Part shown: positions 7,610 through 15,040 of the stretch, one piece after another | Layout of the letters: every line of letters begins with the position of its first letter | How positions within the stretch are numbered: position 1 is the stretch's first letter | DNA from: Magnetospirillum sp. XM-1 | GTDB lineage: Bacteria; Pseudomonadota; Alphaproteobacteria; Rhodospirillales; Magnetospirillaceae | Length of the DNA stretch: 64,000 bases | Assembly (NCBI RefSeq): GCF_001511835.1 | Contig: NZ_LN997849.1 | Coordinates: forward strand, 62,001 to 126,000 | Direction: 5' to 3' | The notes under the pieces: model-generated | Told to the model about the DNA's origin: nothing | Seen by the model: the letters and a program-made list of their open reading frames with translations, nothing else | The model's database searches: none | Made by a program: the position numbers and the translations under genes

Positions 7610-8539
7610 ATGACCAAGACCGAATCCACCATCCCTGCCCTTCCTCTTCGCCCGACCGCTCCGGTGGCCGCGGGCTTCGCTTGCTTCGTCAATGACTACC
7701 TGTGGGGCATTGGCGCCACCGAGGAGGAGGCCCGCGCCGATGCCGAGAGGCATACAGAGGATGGCTTCACGAAGCGCGACAGCGTGTCGGTCGCACCCGC
7801 CAGTGCGGCGCTCCTTGCGGAACCGGATTCCCACAGGGTCGAGATCCTCGCTGGCTTGGCGGTCACCAAGGCCGATGCGGCCGCCTACGAGGCTGCCCTG
7901 TACGCCTGGGAAGAGGATGTGGAGGCGTGGATCGAGGCCGTCCGCCCCGGCTGGTCCCTCGCCCCGAATTTCGACGACGGCGACCTGACCGAGGACGAGT
8001 ACCGCGACCTGCTGGAGGCCATGGCCCGGTCCTTCTCCGAAGGAAACGCCCGGGTTCGGCTCACCAAGCGCACGGGAACGCCGGTCTGGGCCGATTCCGA
8101 CGCACCGAGCCCCAACCTCTCCTGCTACTCGGACCGCGCCATCAAGGAGATCAGCAGGGGGATCGGCCGTGAGGCCGCCGAGGATGCCCGGTTCCGCCTG
8201 ATCAAGCCGCGGCAGGATGAGCTGGCGGGGATCGCCTCGACCGTCTGGGAAGGCGGGTGGAAGGATTCCCTCGCTCAGGAACTCGATATCGATCCGCGCC
8301 GCGTTCAGCGGTGGGCGGCTGGGGAAGCGCGGGTTCCGCCTCGTATCCTGGCCGAGATCAAGACGGGCCCCATCATGGCGCGTGCCCAGGCTGCTGCCAG
8401 CGCAGAGGTCAGCCGTCTCCGCACCCTGCTGGCTCGCGCCGAAAGGAAGGAGATCGAGCTCCAGCTCGGTGCCCGCACTCAGGCCGAAGCGGATGCGGTC
8501 CGCCGCGCGGCGGGAGGATTCCAGAAGGGAGGTGAGTAG
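7610..8539 (+). CDS. hypothetical protein with C-terminal helix-turn-helix
   Basis: The ATG at 7610 has GGAGG five bases upstream; an in-frame ATG at 7598 is the alternative. Of 309 residues, the N-terminal part is mixed alpha/beta without a recognised fold. The middle is acidic. About residues 205-250 form a helix-turn-helix (DSLAQELDIDPRRVQRWAAG) of the type found in small antitoxin-like regulators. A basic helix closes the protein. Genomic context gives no partner. Confidence 0.65.
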   Translation: MTKTESTIPALPLRPTAPVAAGFACFVNDYLWGIGATEEEARADAERHTEDGFTKRDSVSVAPASAALLAEPDSHRVEILAGLAVTKADAAAYEAALYAWEEDVEAWIEAVRPGWSLAPNFDDGDLTEDEYRDLLEAMARSFSEGNARVRLTKRTGTPVWADSDAPSPNLSCYSDRAIKEISRGIGREAAEDARFRLIKPRQDELAGIASTVWEGGWKDSLAQELDIDPRRVQRWAAGEARVPPRILAEIKTGPIMARAQAAASAEVSRLRTLLARAERKEIELQLGARTQAEADAVRRAAGGFQKGGE

Positions 8540-8576
8540 GCCGCCTGAGGAATCTGTGCGTCGTCGAATGACGGAT

Positions 8577-8647
8577 CCCCATGGGGAGGCAGGAGCAATA
8601 CCTGCCGGCGCGCACCGCCCTCCGGGTTGGCCGGGGGAACCAGGAGG
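8577..8647 (+). promoter_or_regulatory. class A leader: CCCCAT box, two hairpins and RBS
   Basis: CCCCATGGGG is followed by a hairpin GGCAGG/CCTGCC (8588-8605), the spacer CGCGCACCG, the conserved stem CCTCCGG-gttgg-CCGGGGG and then AGGAGG. The layout matches 2399-2476 although the first hairpin has an unrelated sequence. Confidence 0.45.
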
Positions 8648-8652
8648 AAATG

Positions 8653-9102
8653 ATGGTTTCCCGCATCCGGGCATGGCTCAGAGGTTTCTTGGGGACTCGT
8701 GAGGCCCTGGAAGATCTCGAAGCGCTGAGAGAAGGCATCGACGCTTTGTCGCGGTCCGTGGAACAGGGTCGAGAGCCGGATCGAGCTCCTATCGAAACGA
8801 GCCTCTTGGAAATACAACTCATGTTCTTCTTCTTCGATCCAAGAGGAATCGGCGAGCACGAGGATGCGCTTGCAGGCTTCATGGACATGGCAACCGAAGG
8901 GAAGCCTCTGGATTCCTTTCAACAGCGTGCGCTCCTTCGTGCAGGAAAACTGCCGGGGGCCCTTGTCGTTCCCTATCTGAACGATCCCAGCGACGTGGTC
9001 CGTTTCGAAGCCAGGCGCTGCCTGGCGGCGCTCTCTTCGCACGAACAGCTTGAAGCGCGGATGCAGGCCAGCGCTGCTGTCGATGCAGCCAATGACCATT
9101 GA
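8653..9102 (+). CDS. hypothetical helical protein with HEQLE motif
   Basis: Two ATGs lie side by side; 8653 has the better spacing (five bases) from AGGAGG. The 149-residue product starts with a basic amphipathic helix (RIRAWLRGFLG), has a hydrophobic cluster near MFFFFDPRG, and ends with helical units and the motif SSHEQLEARM that it shares with four other proteins here. It may be a small member of the same helical-repeat group. No enzymatic motif was seen. Confidence 0.6.
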   Translation: MVSRIRAWLRGFLGTREALEDLEALREGIDALSRSVEQGREPDRAPIETSLLEIQLMFFFFDPRGIGEHEDALAGFMDMATEGKPLDSFQQRALLRAGKLPGALVVPYLNDPSDVVRFEARRCLAALSSHEQLEARMQASAAVDAANDH

Positions 9103-9144
9103 TGGTCCGGACCCCGCGATTTCCGCGGCTTGCCAGGACCCATC

Positions 9145-9399
9145 TTAAGAACTGAGCGCAGAGCGGATCTCGGGCTTCGCGACCCCGGCCCTTTCGGCCT
9201 CTCTCATCCTCCATTCGAGGAGCTCATGGCTTGAGAGGAGCCGTGCTGATTTCGCCGGACCTCCTTCCCTGAAGCAGTCATGGCACGGGCCGTCGGCCTC
9301 ACGGATTGGATGGGAAGCCAGATCGAAGCACGCGGCGCCATCCACATGGACGAGGGTGCCACGCCGTTCGCAGAGATGCCTTCCGATGTCCTGATCCAT
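9145..9399 (-). CDS. small cysteine-containing protein with HELLE motif (84 aa)
   Basis: The ATG at 9399 has GGGGAG eight bases upstream, which favours it over a much longer proline-rich extension. Cysteines at residues 10, 24, 39 and 42 (the last two as CHDC) could bind a metal. The C-terminus carries SSHELLEWRM, the short motif shared with the proteins at 3440, 8653 and 22963. It converges with the preceding plus-strand gene. No family was recognised. Confidence 0.5.
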   Translation of the reverse strand: MDQDIGRHLCERRGTLVHVDGAACFDLASHPIREADGPCHDCFREGGPAKSARLLSSHELLEWRMREAERAGVAKPEIRSALSS

Positions 9400-9546
9400 T
9401 CCGCTTCTCCCCGCCTGCGCCACGACGGCGGCCTGGGAGGGATCTGGGGTGGGTCTCGGGGCCGGCAACCTCCCTTGGCGGCTTTCCTGTAGGCCTGGCG
9501 GCTCTTGGCCTCTTGATGGAGATTCGGCCTTGCGGTTCGGCATCTC

Positions 9547-9897
9547 CTAGGATTCGTCCTCCTCCCACTCGTCGAGGGCCTTCTGCATCCCGGCGATGAG
9601 CTTGTCGAAGTCATCCTGAGGCATGTCGGCGACATTCTGGACCTCGCAGAAGCCCTCCATGTCGACCCGTGGAATGGGCTTGCCATGGGAGGCAATAAGC
9701 CTTTTGGCGCGCTCGATGTTCTGTCTGTGGTTCGGATTCTTCGCTGCCGGATGCGGGTAGGGAAGGCCGTGGTGCGCCAGTCTGTCGATGATGGCACGCC
9801 AGTCCGGGTCCGCCATCCCCAGGGCATTGCAAGCATCCTCATAGCCGATCTCGGACCGGGAGAAGGCTTCGAGAATAGCCCGTTCGGTGCGTTCCAT
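9547..9897 (-). CDS. hypothetical protein (116 aa)
   Basis: The start at 9897 is chosen because GGAG lies eight bases upstream; an extension to 9933 lacks a binding site. The product is helical with a basic middle (NPNHRQNIERAKRLIASHGK) and a strongly acidic C-terminus (EEDES). It has the look of a small DNA-associated or regulatory protein, but no family was recognised. Confidence 0.6.
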   Translation of the reverse strand: MERTERAILEAFSRSEIGYEDACNALGMADPDWRAIIDRLAHHGLPYPHPAAKNPNHRQNIERAKRLIASHGKPIPRVDMEGFCEVQNVADMPQDDFDKLIAGMQKALDEWEEDES

Positions 9898-10033
9898 CTG
9901 CAATGCTCCGTCAGGTGATTGTGGGATGGTCATGGGAGAGGCGGCGATCACGGGCAAGGGGCGATAACTTGTGTTGTGGGTTCGATGCGTTCCCTGTCGG
10001 ACAGAGAACACATATGCTGGGCGGAGCAATGGA

Positions 10034-10342
10034 ATGGAATGGGATGCGATGGAGAAGCACGCTGAAATCGCGGCTCTGGCCGCCTTGCTCGAGGACAAGG
10101 GCATAGACGATCCGAAAGACGCCATCCGGACGGCCATCGAGCATTTCCTTGGGCGAGACGCGCGGGGAAACTTCGACCTGCTTGCGGAGTGGGGTGTTCT
10201 AAGGGCAGATGGCATGTGGTTCCGTCCCATCCTCGATGAGATGGCGGAGGTCTCCTGCATCTGGACCCATGGCCCCGGGGATGCGCTGCTGGCTTGCGTC
10301 GTGGATGCTGCTCTGATGGCGATATTCCCGTCCGACGACTAG
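10034..10342 (+). CDS. hypothetical protein (102 aa)
   Basis: The ATG at 10034 follows GGAG by seven bases; 10049 is an alternative. The predicted protein is acidic and helical, with a short aromatic stretch (WGVLRADGMWF). It ends four bases inside the oppositely oriented gene at 10339, so the two converge tail to tail. No family was recognised. Confidence 0.5.
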   Translation: MEWDAMEKHAEIAALAALLEDKGIDDPKDAIRTAIEHFLGRDARGNFDLLAEWGVLRADGMWFRPILDEMAEVSCIWTHGPGDALLACVVDAALMAIFPSDD

Positions 10343-10539
10343 GCATCGGCCTTGATGCGCCGGATGACTTCTTGCTCGCTCAACCGTCCGTGCGCGAAAT
10401 CCTCGAGCCATCCCTTGGTGCGCTCGTCGATCTGCACGCCTTCGAGCGATGCGGAATCGGTGGCGTGCTTCATCAGGCCAAGACGGCGGGCGATTTCTTG
10501 AGCGGTGCCTGGCTTGTCCGTGGAAGCGCTCTTGCGCAT
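10339..10539 (-). CDS. antitoxin VbhA-like protein, no Fic toxin adjacent
   Basis: The 66 residues contain SASLEGVQIDERTKGWLED and a C-terminal helix GRLSEQEVIRRIKA. This is the SxxLEG plus G-[E/R]-[I/L]-[T/S]-x-[D/E]-E pattern of the VbhA antitoxin family, whose first helix blocks Fic AMP-transferases. The start is set by AGAGAGGAT. No Fic motif (HPFxxGNG) was found in any frame of the window, so it is an orphan here or its toxin lies outside. A longer in-frame start at 10653 is less likely. Confidence 0.6.
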   Translation of the reverse strand: MRKSASTDKPGTAQEIARRLGLMKHATDSASLEGVQIDERTKGWLEDFAHGRLSEQEVIRRIKADA

Positions 10540-10647
10540 GATCCTCTCTCTTCCGTTCGCGAATGTGCATATGGGGGCGTCCCGCTTCCCTTCCAGGTCG
10601 GACAGGAAGGCCGCCACTTGAACCGCCGTCTTCTTCGATCCTCCCGG

Positions 10648-10657
10648 CCCCACCTTC
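10648..10657 (+). promoter_or_regulatory. promoter-like box CCCCACCTTC
   Basis: This variant of the recurring box lies 56 bases upstream of the start at 10714. It is preceded by GG, as in the copies at 11111 and 50226. Confidence 0.35.
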
Positions 10658-10713
10658 TCCGCGTGGCGATCCCGGATGCCGTGTCCGGCAAGGCCCCGCA
10701 GGGAGGATGGAGC

Positions 10714-11019
10714 ATGGAAGCGATTTCGAATGGACCGGTCGTGGCGCTCGAGGCCGAGCAGCCGAAGCGTGGCGTCCTTGGGCGCGTGTGGAGCCTCGTC
10801 TGCGTGCTGGCCTCGCTCGGGTTCCTCGTGGGGGCGTGCTTGGTCGTGCGGGAATTCTCCGTGAGCCAGCAGGCCCTCGAAGCCGCTGGCAATCCGTTCG
10901 CCAAGCTGGCGCTTCAGCCGCCCGTTTCCTTCTACTTCGGCTGGATGGTCGGCATCGTGAACGGCCTCGTCTTCGGCGCGTTCGTCGGCAAGGTCCTGCG
11001 GGATCTGCGTCGCCGCTGA
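10714..11019 (+). CDS. small membrane protein with two transmembrane segments
   Basis: The start has GGAGG seven bases upstream. The 101-residue protein has two hydrophobic segments (about 24-46 and 71-93) separated by a short polar loop and ends in a basic tail (RDLRRR), predicting both termini in the cytoplasm. No family was recognised. A strong hairpin follows the stop, and the next gene is a secreted protein under its own promoter-like box. Confidence 0.6.
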   Translation: MEAISNGPVVALEAEQPKRGVLGRVWSLVCVLASLGFLVGACLVVREFSVSQQALEAAGNPFAKLALQPPVSFYFGWMVGIVNGLVFGAFVGKVLRDLRRR

Positions 11020-11037
11020 GGCGATCGCAAGTCGAAG

Positions 11038-11061
11038 AACCGGGAGCTTCGGCTCCCGGTT
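11038..11061 (+). terminator. terminator-like hairpin
   Basis: AACCGGGAGC-ttcg-GCTCCCGGTT is a perfect 10-bp stem with a UUCG-type loop, 18 bases after the stop of the gene at 10714. It lacks a long T-run, so termination may be partial. Confidence 0.55.
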
Positions 11062-11110
11062 CCCGCTTCAGCTCTCGCTCCGGCGCGATTTCGGCATCGG
11101 AGCTCGTCGG

Positions 11111-11120
11111 CCCCACCTTC
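11111..11120 (+). promoter_or_regulatory. promoter-like box CCCCACCTTC
   Basis: The box lies 27 bases upstream of the start at 11148 and just after the terminator-like hairpin of the previous gene, a position that fits a promoter. Confidence 0.4.
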
Positions 11121-11147
11121 TGGCTGTTGCCCCCGAAGGAGGATTCC

Positions 11148-11738
11148 ATGAACAAGCATGTCGTCGCCGCCGCGTTGCTCGGCGCTGTTTCCTTGGCCGC
11201 GGTCGCTGTGGCCTATGCCGGGCGTCCGGTGTCCGAGCCCGCCCAGGGTTTGGTCGCAGGCGGGGCCGGTGCATCGGCGGGTCTTCCCTTCGATGTCCCC
11301 GAGCAGCCGGCGGGCATTCCGATGGTCTTGATCCCGCCCTGCGTCGCGGACTCGTTCATCGAGGACGGGGATGCGGTGGTCCGTTGGGTCTTCACGGCGC
11401 CCGCCGCCGGATACTACGCCCTGTCGGCCCAGCCCGTCGGCGCATCCGACGAGATCACCATGGAGGTCGATGGCGTCGAGGCGGACGGCATCCTGCCGGG
11501 GCTGCCCACAGGCTCGGTCCATCACGCACTGTTCATGCGCCGGGGCGAGTCGGTCCCCGTCGAGATCTGGACGCGCCATGCACCGGGCCTGTCGCTGGTC
11601 ATCTCCTCCGACGTCCAGACGGACGCCTACCAGGCTTCGGACGGATCCGTCCGCTCCTCGTTCAGGATCTGCACGGCCCAGCCGTTCGCAGGCGGCGGGA
11701 TCTTCGCGCCTCCTCCGATCCGCCTCGGAAGCATCTGA
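11148..11738 (+). CDS. secreted protein of unknown function (196 aa)
   Basis: GAAGGAGG sits just ahead of the ATG. Residues 1-25 form a clear Sec signal peptide ending near AYAGRP. The mature part looks like a beta-rich single domain (VVRWVFTAPAAGYYALSAQP and similar) with one cysteine near the middle and one near the C-terminus that could form a disulfide. The pattern resembles small beta-sandwich domains of exported proteins, but no family was recognised. Confidence 0.6.
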   Translation: MNKHVVAAALLGAVSLAAVAVAYAGRPVSEPAQGLVAGGAGASAGLPFDVPEQPAGIPMVLIPPCVADSFIEDGDAVVRWVFTAPAAGYYALSAQPVGASDEITMEVDGVEADGILPGLPTGSVHHALFMRRGESVPVEIWTRHAPGLSLVISSDVQTDAYQASDGSVRSSFRICTAQPFAGGGIFAPPPIRLGSI

Positions 11739-11814
11739 TCGGGAATCCGGGAGGGTTGGACATGCGGCTCATGCGGCGCCCGCCGCGTGGGCCGCATCGC
11801 TGTCCGGCGCACTT

Positions 11815-12378
11815 TCAGCTCGCGGCCTCGGCGGCGACATGGAGGTCCAGCTTCTCCTGGGCCGTCATTTCCTCGTAGGCGAGGCTCCAGCGGTTCCTTG
11901 GCAGTGGCCGGGCGCCGTGCTTGCGGGCGAGGCTGCAGGCGAGGAAGGAAGGGGTGCGCGGGGGCGTGGTGGCCAGCGTCAGCAGGCGGCGCAGCGTCGA
12001 TCCGCCGGAAGGTAGGGCGATAAGGCCGAGCATCCGGGCTCTCGCTCCCAGGGACTGGCGCACGACGCCGGGACCCAGGCCGGATTCGATGTCCATCTCC
12101 GCGTTCCGTCTCGCTTCGTCCCGATCGCTGCGGTAGCGCTCGTAGGGCTGATCCACGGGGGCGGGCTTCCCGCCCTTCCTCAGGCGGCCCGATGCGGCCA
12201 TCGGCTTCGTCCTGCCGTCCGTCGGCTGGATTTCCATGTAGGGAGCGAGCAGCTCGTGCGGGCGGGAGCAGGGAGGGACGCTTCGGGGCAGGAAGCCGGC
12301 GTGCAGCAGCCGGAGCCACGGCCTGCCGCAGCCGTGCGATGCGCGATGGAGGATGAAGCCGAGGAGGATGGGGCTCAT
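11815..12378 (-). CDS. hypothetical protein (187 aa)
   Basis: The start at 12378 follows GGGAG by seven bases; a longer frame to 12522 has no binding site. The N-terminal third is hydrophobic and histidine-rich, the middle polar, and the C-terminal part reads RWSLAYEEMTAQEKLDLH. The mixed composition makes this a less secure gene than its neighbours, although no better frame covers the stretch. No family was recognised. Confidence 0.45.
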   Translation of the reverse strand: MSPILLGFILHRASHGCGRPWLRLLHAGFLPRSVPPCSRPHELLAPYMEIQPTDGRTKPMAASGRLRKGGKPAPVDQPYERYRSDRDEARRNAEMDIESGLGPGVVRQSLGARARMLGLIALPSGGSTLRRLLTLATTPPRTPSFLACSLARKHGARPLPRNRWSLAYEEMTAQEKLDLHVAAEAAS

Positions 12379-12544
12379 TCTGGGTCTCCCGTGCGTTTGG
12401 GCGTCGCCAGCGGGCGGACGCCTATAAGCCTCCTCCGGTGCAGCGTCGCCGCCAGTCCCGCAACCGCCCGCATAAGCCCATGCTCGCCTCCTGACGTGGG
12501 TGAACTGGAGCGGGACGAGCATCCGTCAACCTGTCGATGCGGCG

Positions 12545-12856
12545 TCATCCCCGATTGGCGATGCGCGCCCGGCGCTGGATCAGGGCCAGTTCGTGCGCCA
12601 GCTCGCATTCGCGGCAGGCGGCGGCGTATTCGGCGTCGGTCGCATCGGGCATCCGGATCGGCGGGGAATAGGCGAGGCACTCCTCGTCGATGAGGATCGT
12701 CAGAGGGCGGCCTTCCAGGTCGTCGAGCGGGATGCCCCTGGCGATGCAGAGTGCATCGATCTGCTCGTCGTCCATGGCCTCAAGTTCGGCCCGGGTGAAG
12801 ACGCGGCTCCTGATCTCCTCGGGGGAGAAGGCGGCGAGGGGATTGGTTCCGGTCAT
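12545..12856 (-). CDS. hypothetical acidic protein (103 aa)
   Basis: AAGGAG lies six bases before the ATG. The product has an acidic helical N-terminus (SPEEIRSRVFTRAELEAMDD) and a C-terminal helix with two cysteines (CRECELAHEL). It is divergent from the membrane protein at 12945; the two starts are 88 bases apart and a CCCCATCTCC box faces the plus strand between them. No family was recognised. Confidence 0.6.
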   Translation of the reverse strand: MTGTNPLAAFSPEEIRSRVFTRAELEAMDDEQIDALCIARGIPLDDLEGRPLTILIDEECLAYSPPIRMPDATDAEYAAACRECELAHELALIQRRARIANRG

Positions 12857-12910
12857 GGGGGTCTCCTTGCTGCGCCATGGGACGAAGCCGCCATGGAGGC
12901 CTCGCTCCGC

Positions 12911-12920
12911 CCCCATCTCC
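12911..12920 (+). promoter_or_regulatory. promoter-like box CCCCATCTCC
   Basis: The box is 24 bases from the start at 12945, the tightest spacing among the copies here, with CCGAGGAGG between. Confidence 0.4.
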
Positions 12921-12944
12921 TGGAATGTATCCGAGGAGGTGGGC

Positions 12945-13325
12945 ATGGGTAGGCGGAAGGCGATCTTCGTGGCGATGCCCCTGGTCATCCTGGACGCCGC
13001 TCTGGCGATGCTGGTGCCGACACCGCTCGCCTTCCTGTCCATCGCGTTGGCCCTCTTCATCCTCGTGGGGCTGTGCCGGCTTGCCGATCGGTATGCCACC
13101 GAGGATGAGGGCCAGCCATGGCATCCAGCGGCGGCGCCATCGCCGGCTTCCCGGGAAGCGGAGGGTTGCTATGAACCGCTTGGGGGCTTCGCCCTTTCCA
13201 TCGGCATCGCGGCCGTCGTCGGGTTCGGCGCCGGTGTCGCCGGATTGCCTCTCACCGGCACGGCTGGGGCTGTTCTGGCGGCCTTCGGAGCGGTTCGCGG
13301 CATCGAGATGCTCCTGGATCGCTGA
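12945..13325 (+). CDS. small integral membrane protein, three or four segments
   Basis: GAGGAGG precedes the ATG. The 126 residues contain two adjacent hydrophobic segments near the N-terminus (about 8-45), a charged loop (ADRYATEDEGQ) and one or two more hydrophobic segments in the C-terminal half, ending in a short cytoplasmic tail. No transport or enzyme motif was seen. A long hairpin follows the stop. Confidence 0.55.
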   Translation: MGRRKAIFVAMPLVILDAALAMLVPTPLAFLSIALALFILVGLCRLADRYATEDEGQPWHPAAAPSPASREAEGCYEPLGGFALSIGIAAVVGFGAGVAGLPLTGTAGAVLAAFGAVRGIEMLLDR

Positions 13326-13360
13326 GCCATCGCAGGCAGGGAACGTCCCGATCTTCCAGC

Positions 13361-13413
13361 ATCGGCGCATTCTTCCGGTTGCGCTGTTTCCGGCAACCGA
13401 GGAATGCGCCGAT
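13361..13413. terminator. long inverted repeat, probable terminator
   Basis: ATCGGCGCATTC pairs perfectly with GAATGCGCCGAT across the outer 12 bp. The stem continues with CGGTTGC/GCAACCG after a short internal bulge, around a nine-base loop. It begins 36 bases after the stop at 13325. No T-run follows, so RNA stabilisation or a protein-binding site is an alternative. Confidence 0.5.
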
Positions 13414-13490
13414 TCCCCTGATCCTTCGCCAAGGCTTGGCGCTTCGCGGATCTGCTCCAGCTGAAGAAGGTGGCAACGCGGAGACTCGGC

Positions 13491-13928
13491 ATGCATCGCT
13501 CCATCACCCCGGCCCTTCTGGCCGCCCTTCTCCTTTCCGCAGGCGCCGCCAGCGCCACGGAAGCCTATGACGCTCCTTCCACGGATCTGCTGGGGCTCGA
13601 GGCGCAGCGCCGCGCCGATGTGTGCGCGTGCGAATCCGGCTTCTACGGCGCTTCGCTGACCGCCGAGGCGGCCGGGCAGATCAAGGCGAAGTGCCGGAAG
13701 GCGGGGGCCGATGCCGATGCGGCCCTGCGATCGTCGTCGGATCCCCGCCAGCCCGTCGCCTCCGCCTTCGATCCCTGCCTGCGCGTGCGGCGCCTTGCTG
13801 CGGTTCCCGGGGCGACGGCGCTTTCGCCTCCTGCTCCGGTGTCTTCCCTCGACGCCATCCTTGAGGGAATGCGGCCCGGGGGGTCGAGGAACAAGGTCGC
13901 GCCTCCGGTCGCTGCGCTTCCTCGCTGA
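13491..13928 (+). CDS. exported hypothetical protein (145 aa)
   Basis: The ATG at 13491 gives a clean signal peptide (about residues 1-21, ending ASA-TEA) and has GGAG seven bases upstream. The mature part contains a CACESGF stretch and further cysteines near KAKCRKAG and FDPCLRV, compatible with disulfides in the periplasm, and a proline-rich C-terminus. No family was recognised. The next gene is the sigma factor. Confidence 0.6.
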   Translation: MHRSITPALLAALLLSAGAASATEAYDAPSTDLLGLEAQRRADVCACESGFYGASLTAEAAGQIKAKCRKAGADADAALRSSSDPRQPVASAFDPCLRVRRLAAVPGATALSPPAPVSSLDAILEGMRPGGSRNKVAPPVAALPR

Positions 13929-13963
13929 CCTCCCGGCGGGCCGGAACCGAATCCGCCAGGCGG

Positions 13964-13973
13964 CCACATCTCC
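13964..13973 (+). promoter_or_regulatory. promoter-like box CCACATCTCC upstream of the sigma factor
   Basis: The box lies 31 bases from the sigma-factor start. If the box is read by this sigma factor, the gene would be autoregulated; that link is inference. Confidence 0.35.
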
Positions 13974-14004
13974 TCCTCGTCGTTGATGATGGGAGGATGC
14001 CGGG

Positions 14005-15018
14005 ATGGCCGATGGAGCTTGGACGCCGTACAGCGGTGAGACGAGGCGGAGGTGCAAGGCGGGAACGCTGGATGCCGAGGGCGCCTCCAACCGAGCACGG
14101 GCCGCGGTCCTGGCGGCGGAATGGAAGGCGCACCGCCGCGGCGAGGATTTCGGGGAGCTGGTGCGGCTTTCGGACAAGCTCCTGCGCGGGGTGGCGAAGC
14201 GCTTCGGGCGTCGGCTTGATCCTGCCGATGGATACCAGGAGGGCATTCTCGGTCTGGCGCATGCTGCGGATCTGTTCGATCCGGAGGCCGGTGCCGGGTT
14301 CTTCACCTTCGCGGCCTTCCATGTCTATGAGGCCGTGAAGCGGGCGGTCGTCGGCCAGGGCCTTTCCGGTTCGATGTCGATGGCCGGATCCCTGATGTCG
14401 CTGGATAAGGCTATGGCCTCGACCGGCTGCGATCTGGAGGAGGCCATCATCGATCTTCGCCGGACGGGGAAGACCCATCGTTCGGCGGAGGCGCTGAGGG
14501 CGGCCTACTACGGATGCCATGGCCGGGTCGCAACGCTGCGCGTCGGAAAGGATGGCGACCATTTCGATCTGCTGGATGAATTCTCCGACGGCACGACCGA
14601 GGAGGATTTCATCGGGGCACCGGACATGGAGGATCGGCGGCGTCTGCTCGCCGTTGCCATGGAGCGCCTGAATCCCGTCCAGCGCGAGATCTTCCAGCGT
14701 GTGTTCCTGTCCGAGAAGAAGCAGTCGTTCGTGTCGCTGGGAAAGGAGAAGGGGCGTTCCGCGGAGAGGGTTCGCCAGCGTGCCATGGCGGCGATGAAGG
14801 AGGTGATCGCCGGCATCGACGAGCTGCGGACCAGCGGGGACAGGCTGGATCTCCCGCTCGCCGGCTGGAAGGAAGCCTTCGAGGAAGCCCGTGCCGTATC
14901 GGCGAAGCCTCGAGTGAAGAAAAAGGCCGGGAGATCGCCGGAGCGGGCGCCTTCTTCGGTTCAGAGCGCGTTGCTGGGCATGGTTCCGGTTCCTGGCGAG
15001 AAGAAGCTGTCGGCCTGA
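14005..15018 (+). CDS. plasmid-encoded sigma-70 family RNA polymerase sigma factor
   Basis: Residues 77-96 (YQEGILGLAHAADLFDPEAG) and the following FTFAAFHVYEAVKRAV match region 2 (core binding and -10 melting). About 220-265 (RLNPVQREIFQRVF, then SAERVRQRAMAAMKE) match the region 4 helix-turn-helix for the -35 element. An unusual insert of about 90 residues separates them. The C-terminus is a basic proline/serine-rich tail. GGGAGG precedes the start. Size and missing region 1.1 suggest an alternative sigma factor. It is the best candidate for recognising the recurring CCCCAT box, which also lies upstream of this gene. Confidence 0.8.
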   Translation: MADGAWTPYSGETRRRCKAGTLDAEGASNRARAAVLAAEWKAHRRGEDFGELVRLSDKLLRGVAKRFGRRLDPADGYQEGILGLAHAADLFDPEAGAGFFTFAAFHVYEAVKRAVVGQGLSGSMSMAGSLMSLDKAMASTGCDLEEAIIDLRRTGKTHRSAEALRAAYYGCHGRVATLRVGKDGDHFDLLDEFSDGTTEEDFIGAPDMEDRRRLLAVAMERLNPVQREIFQRVFLSEKKQSFVSLGKEKGRSAERVRQRAMAAMKEVIAGIDELRTSGDRLDLPLAGWKEAFEEARAVSAKPRVKKKAGRSPERAPSSVQSALLGMVPVPGEKKLSA

Positions 15019-15040
15019 GCCGGCCGGAAGGGAGGCGGAG

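Noticed and set aside
9145..9543. Longer version of the small cysteine-containing gene
   Set aside because: The extension is proline/arginine-rich and has no binding site, while the internal ATG at 9399 has a good one.
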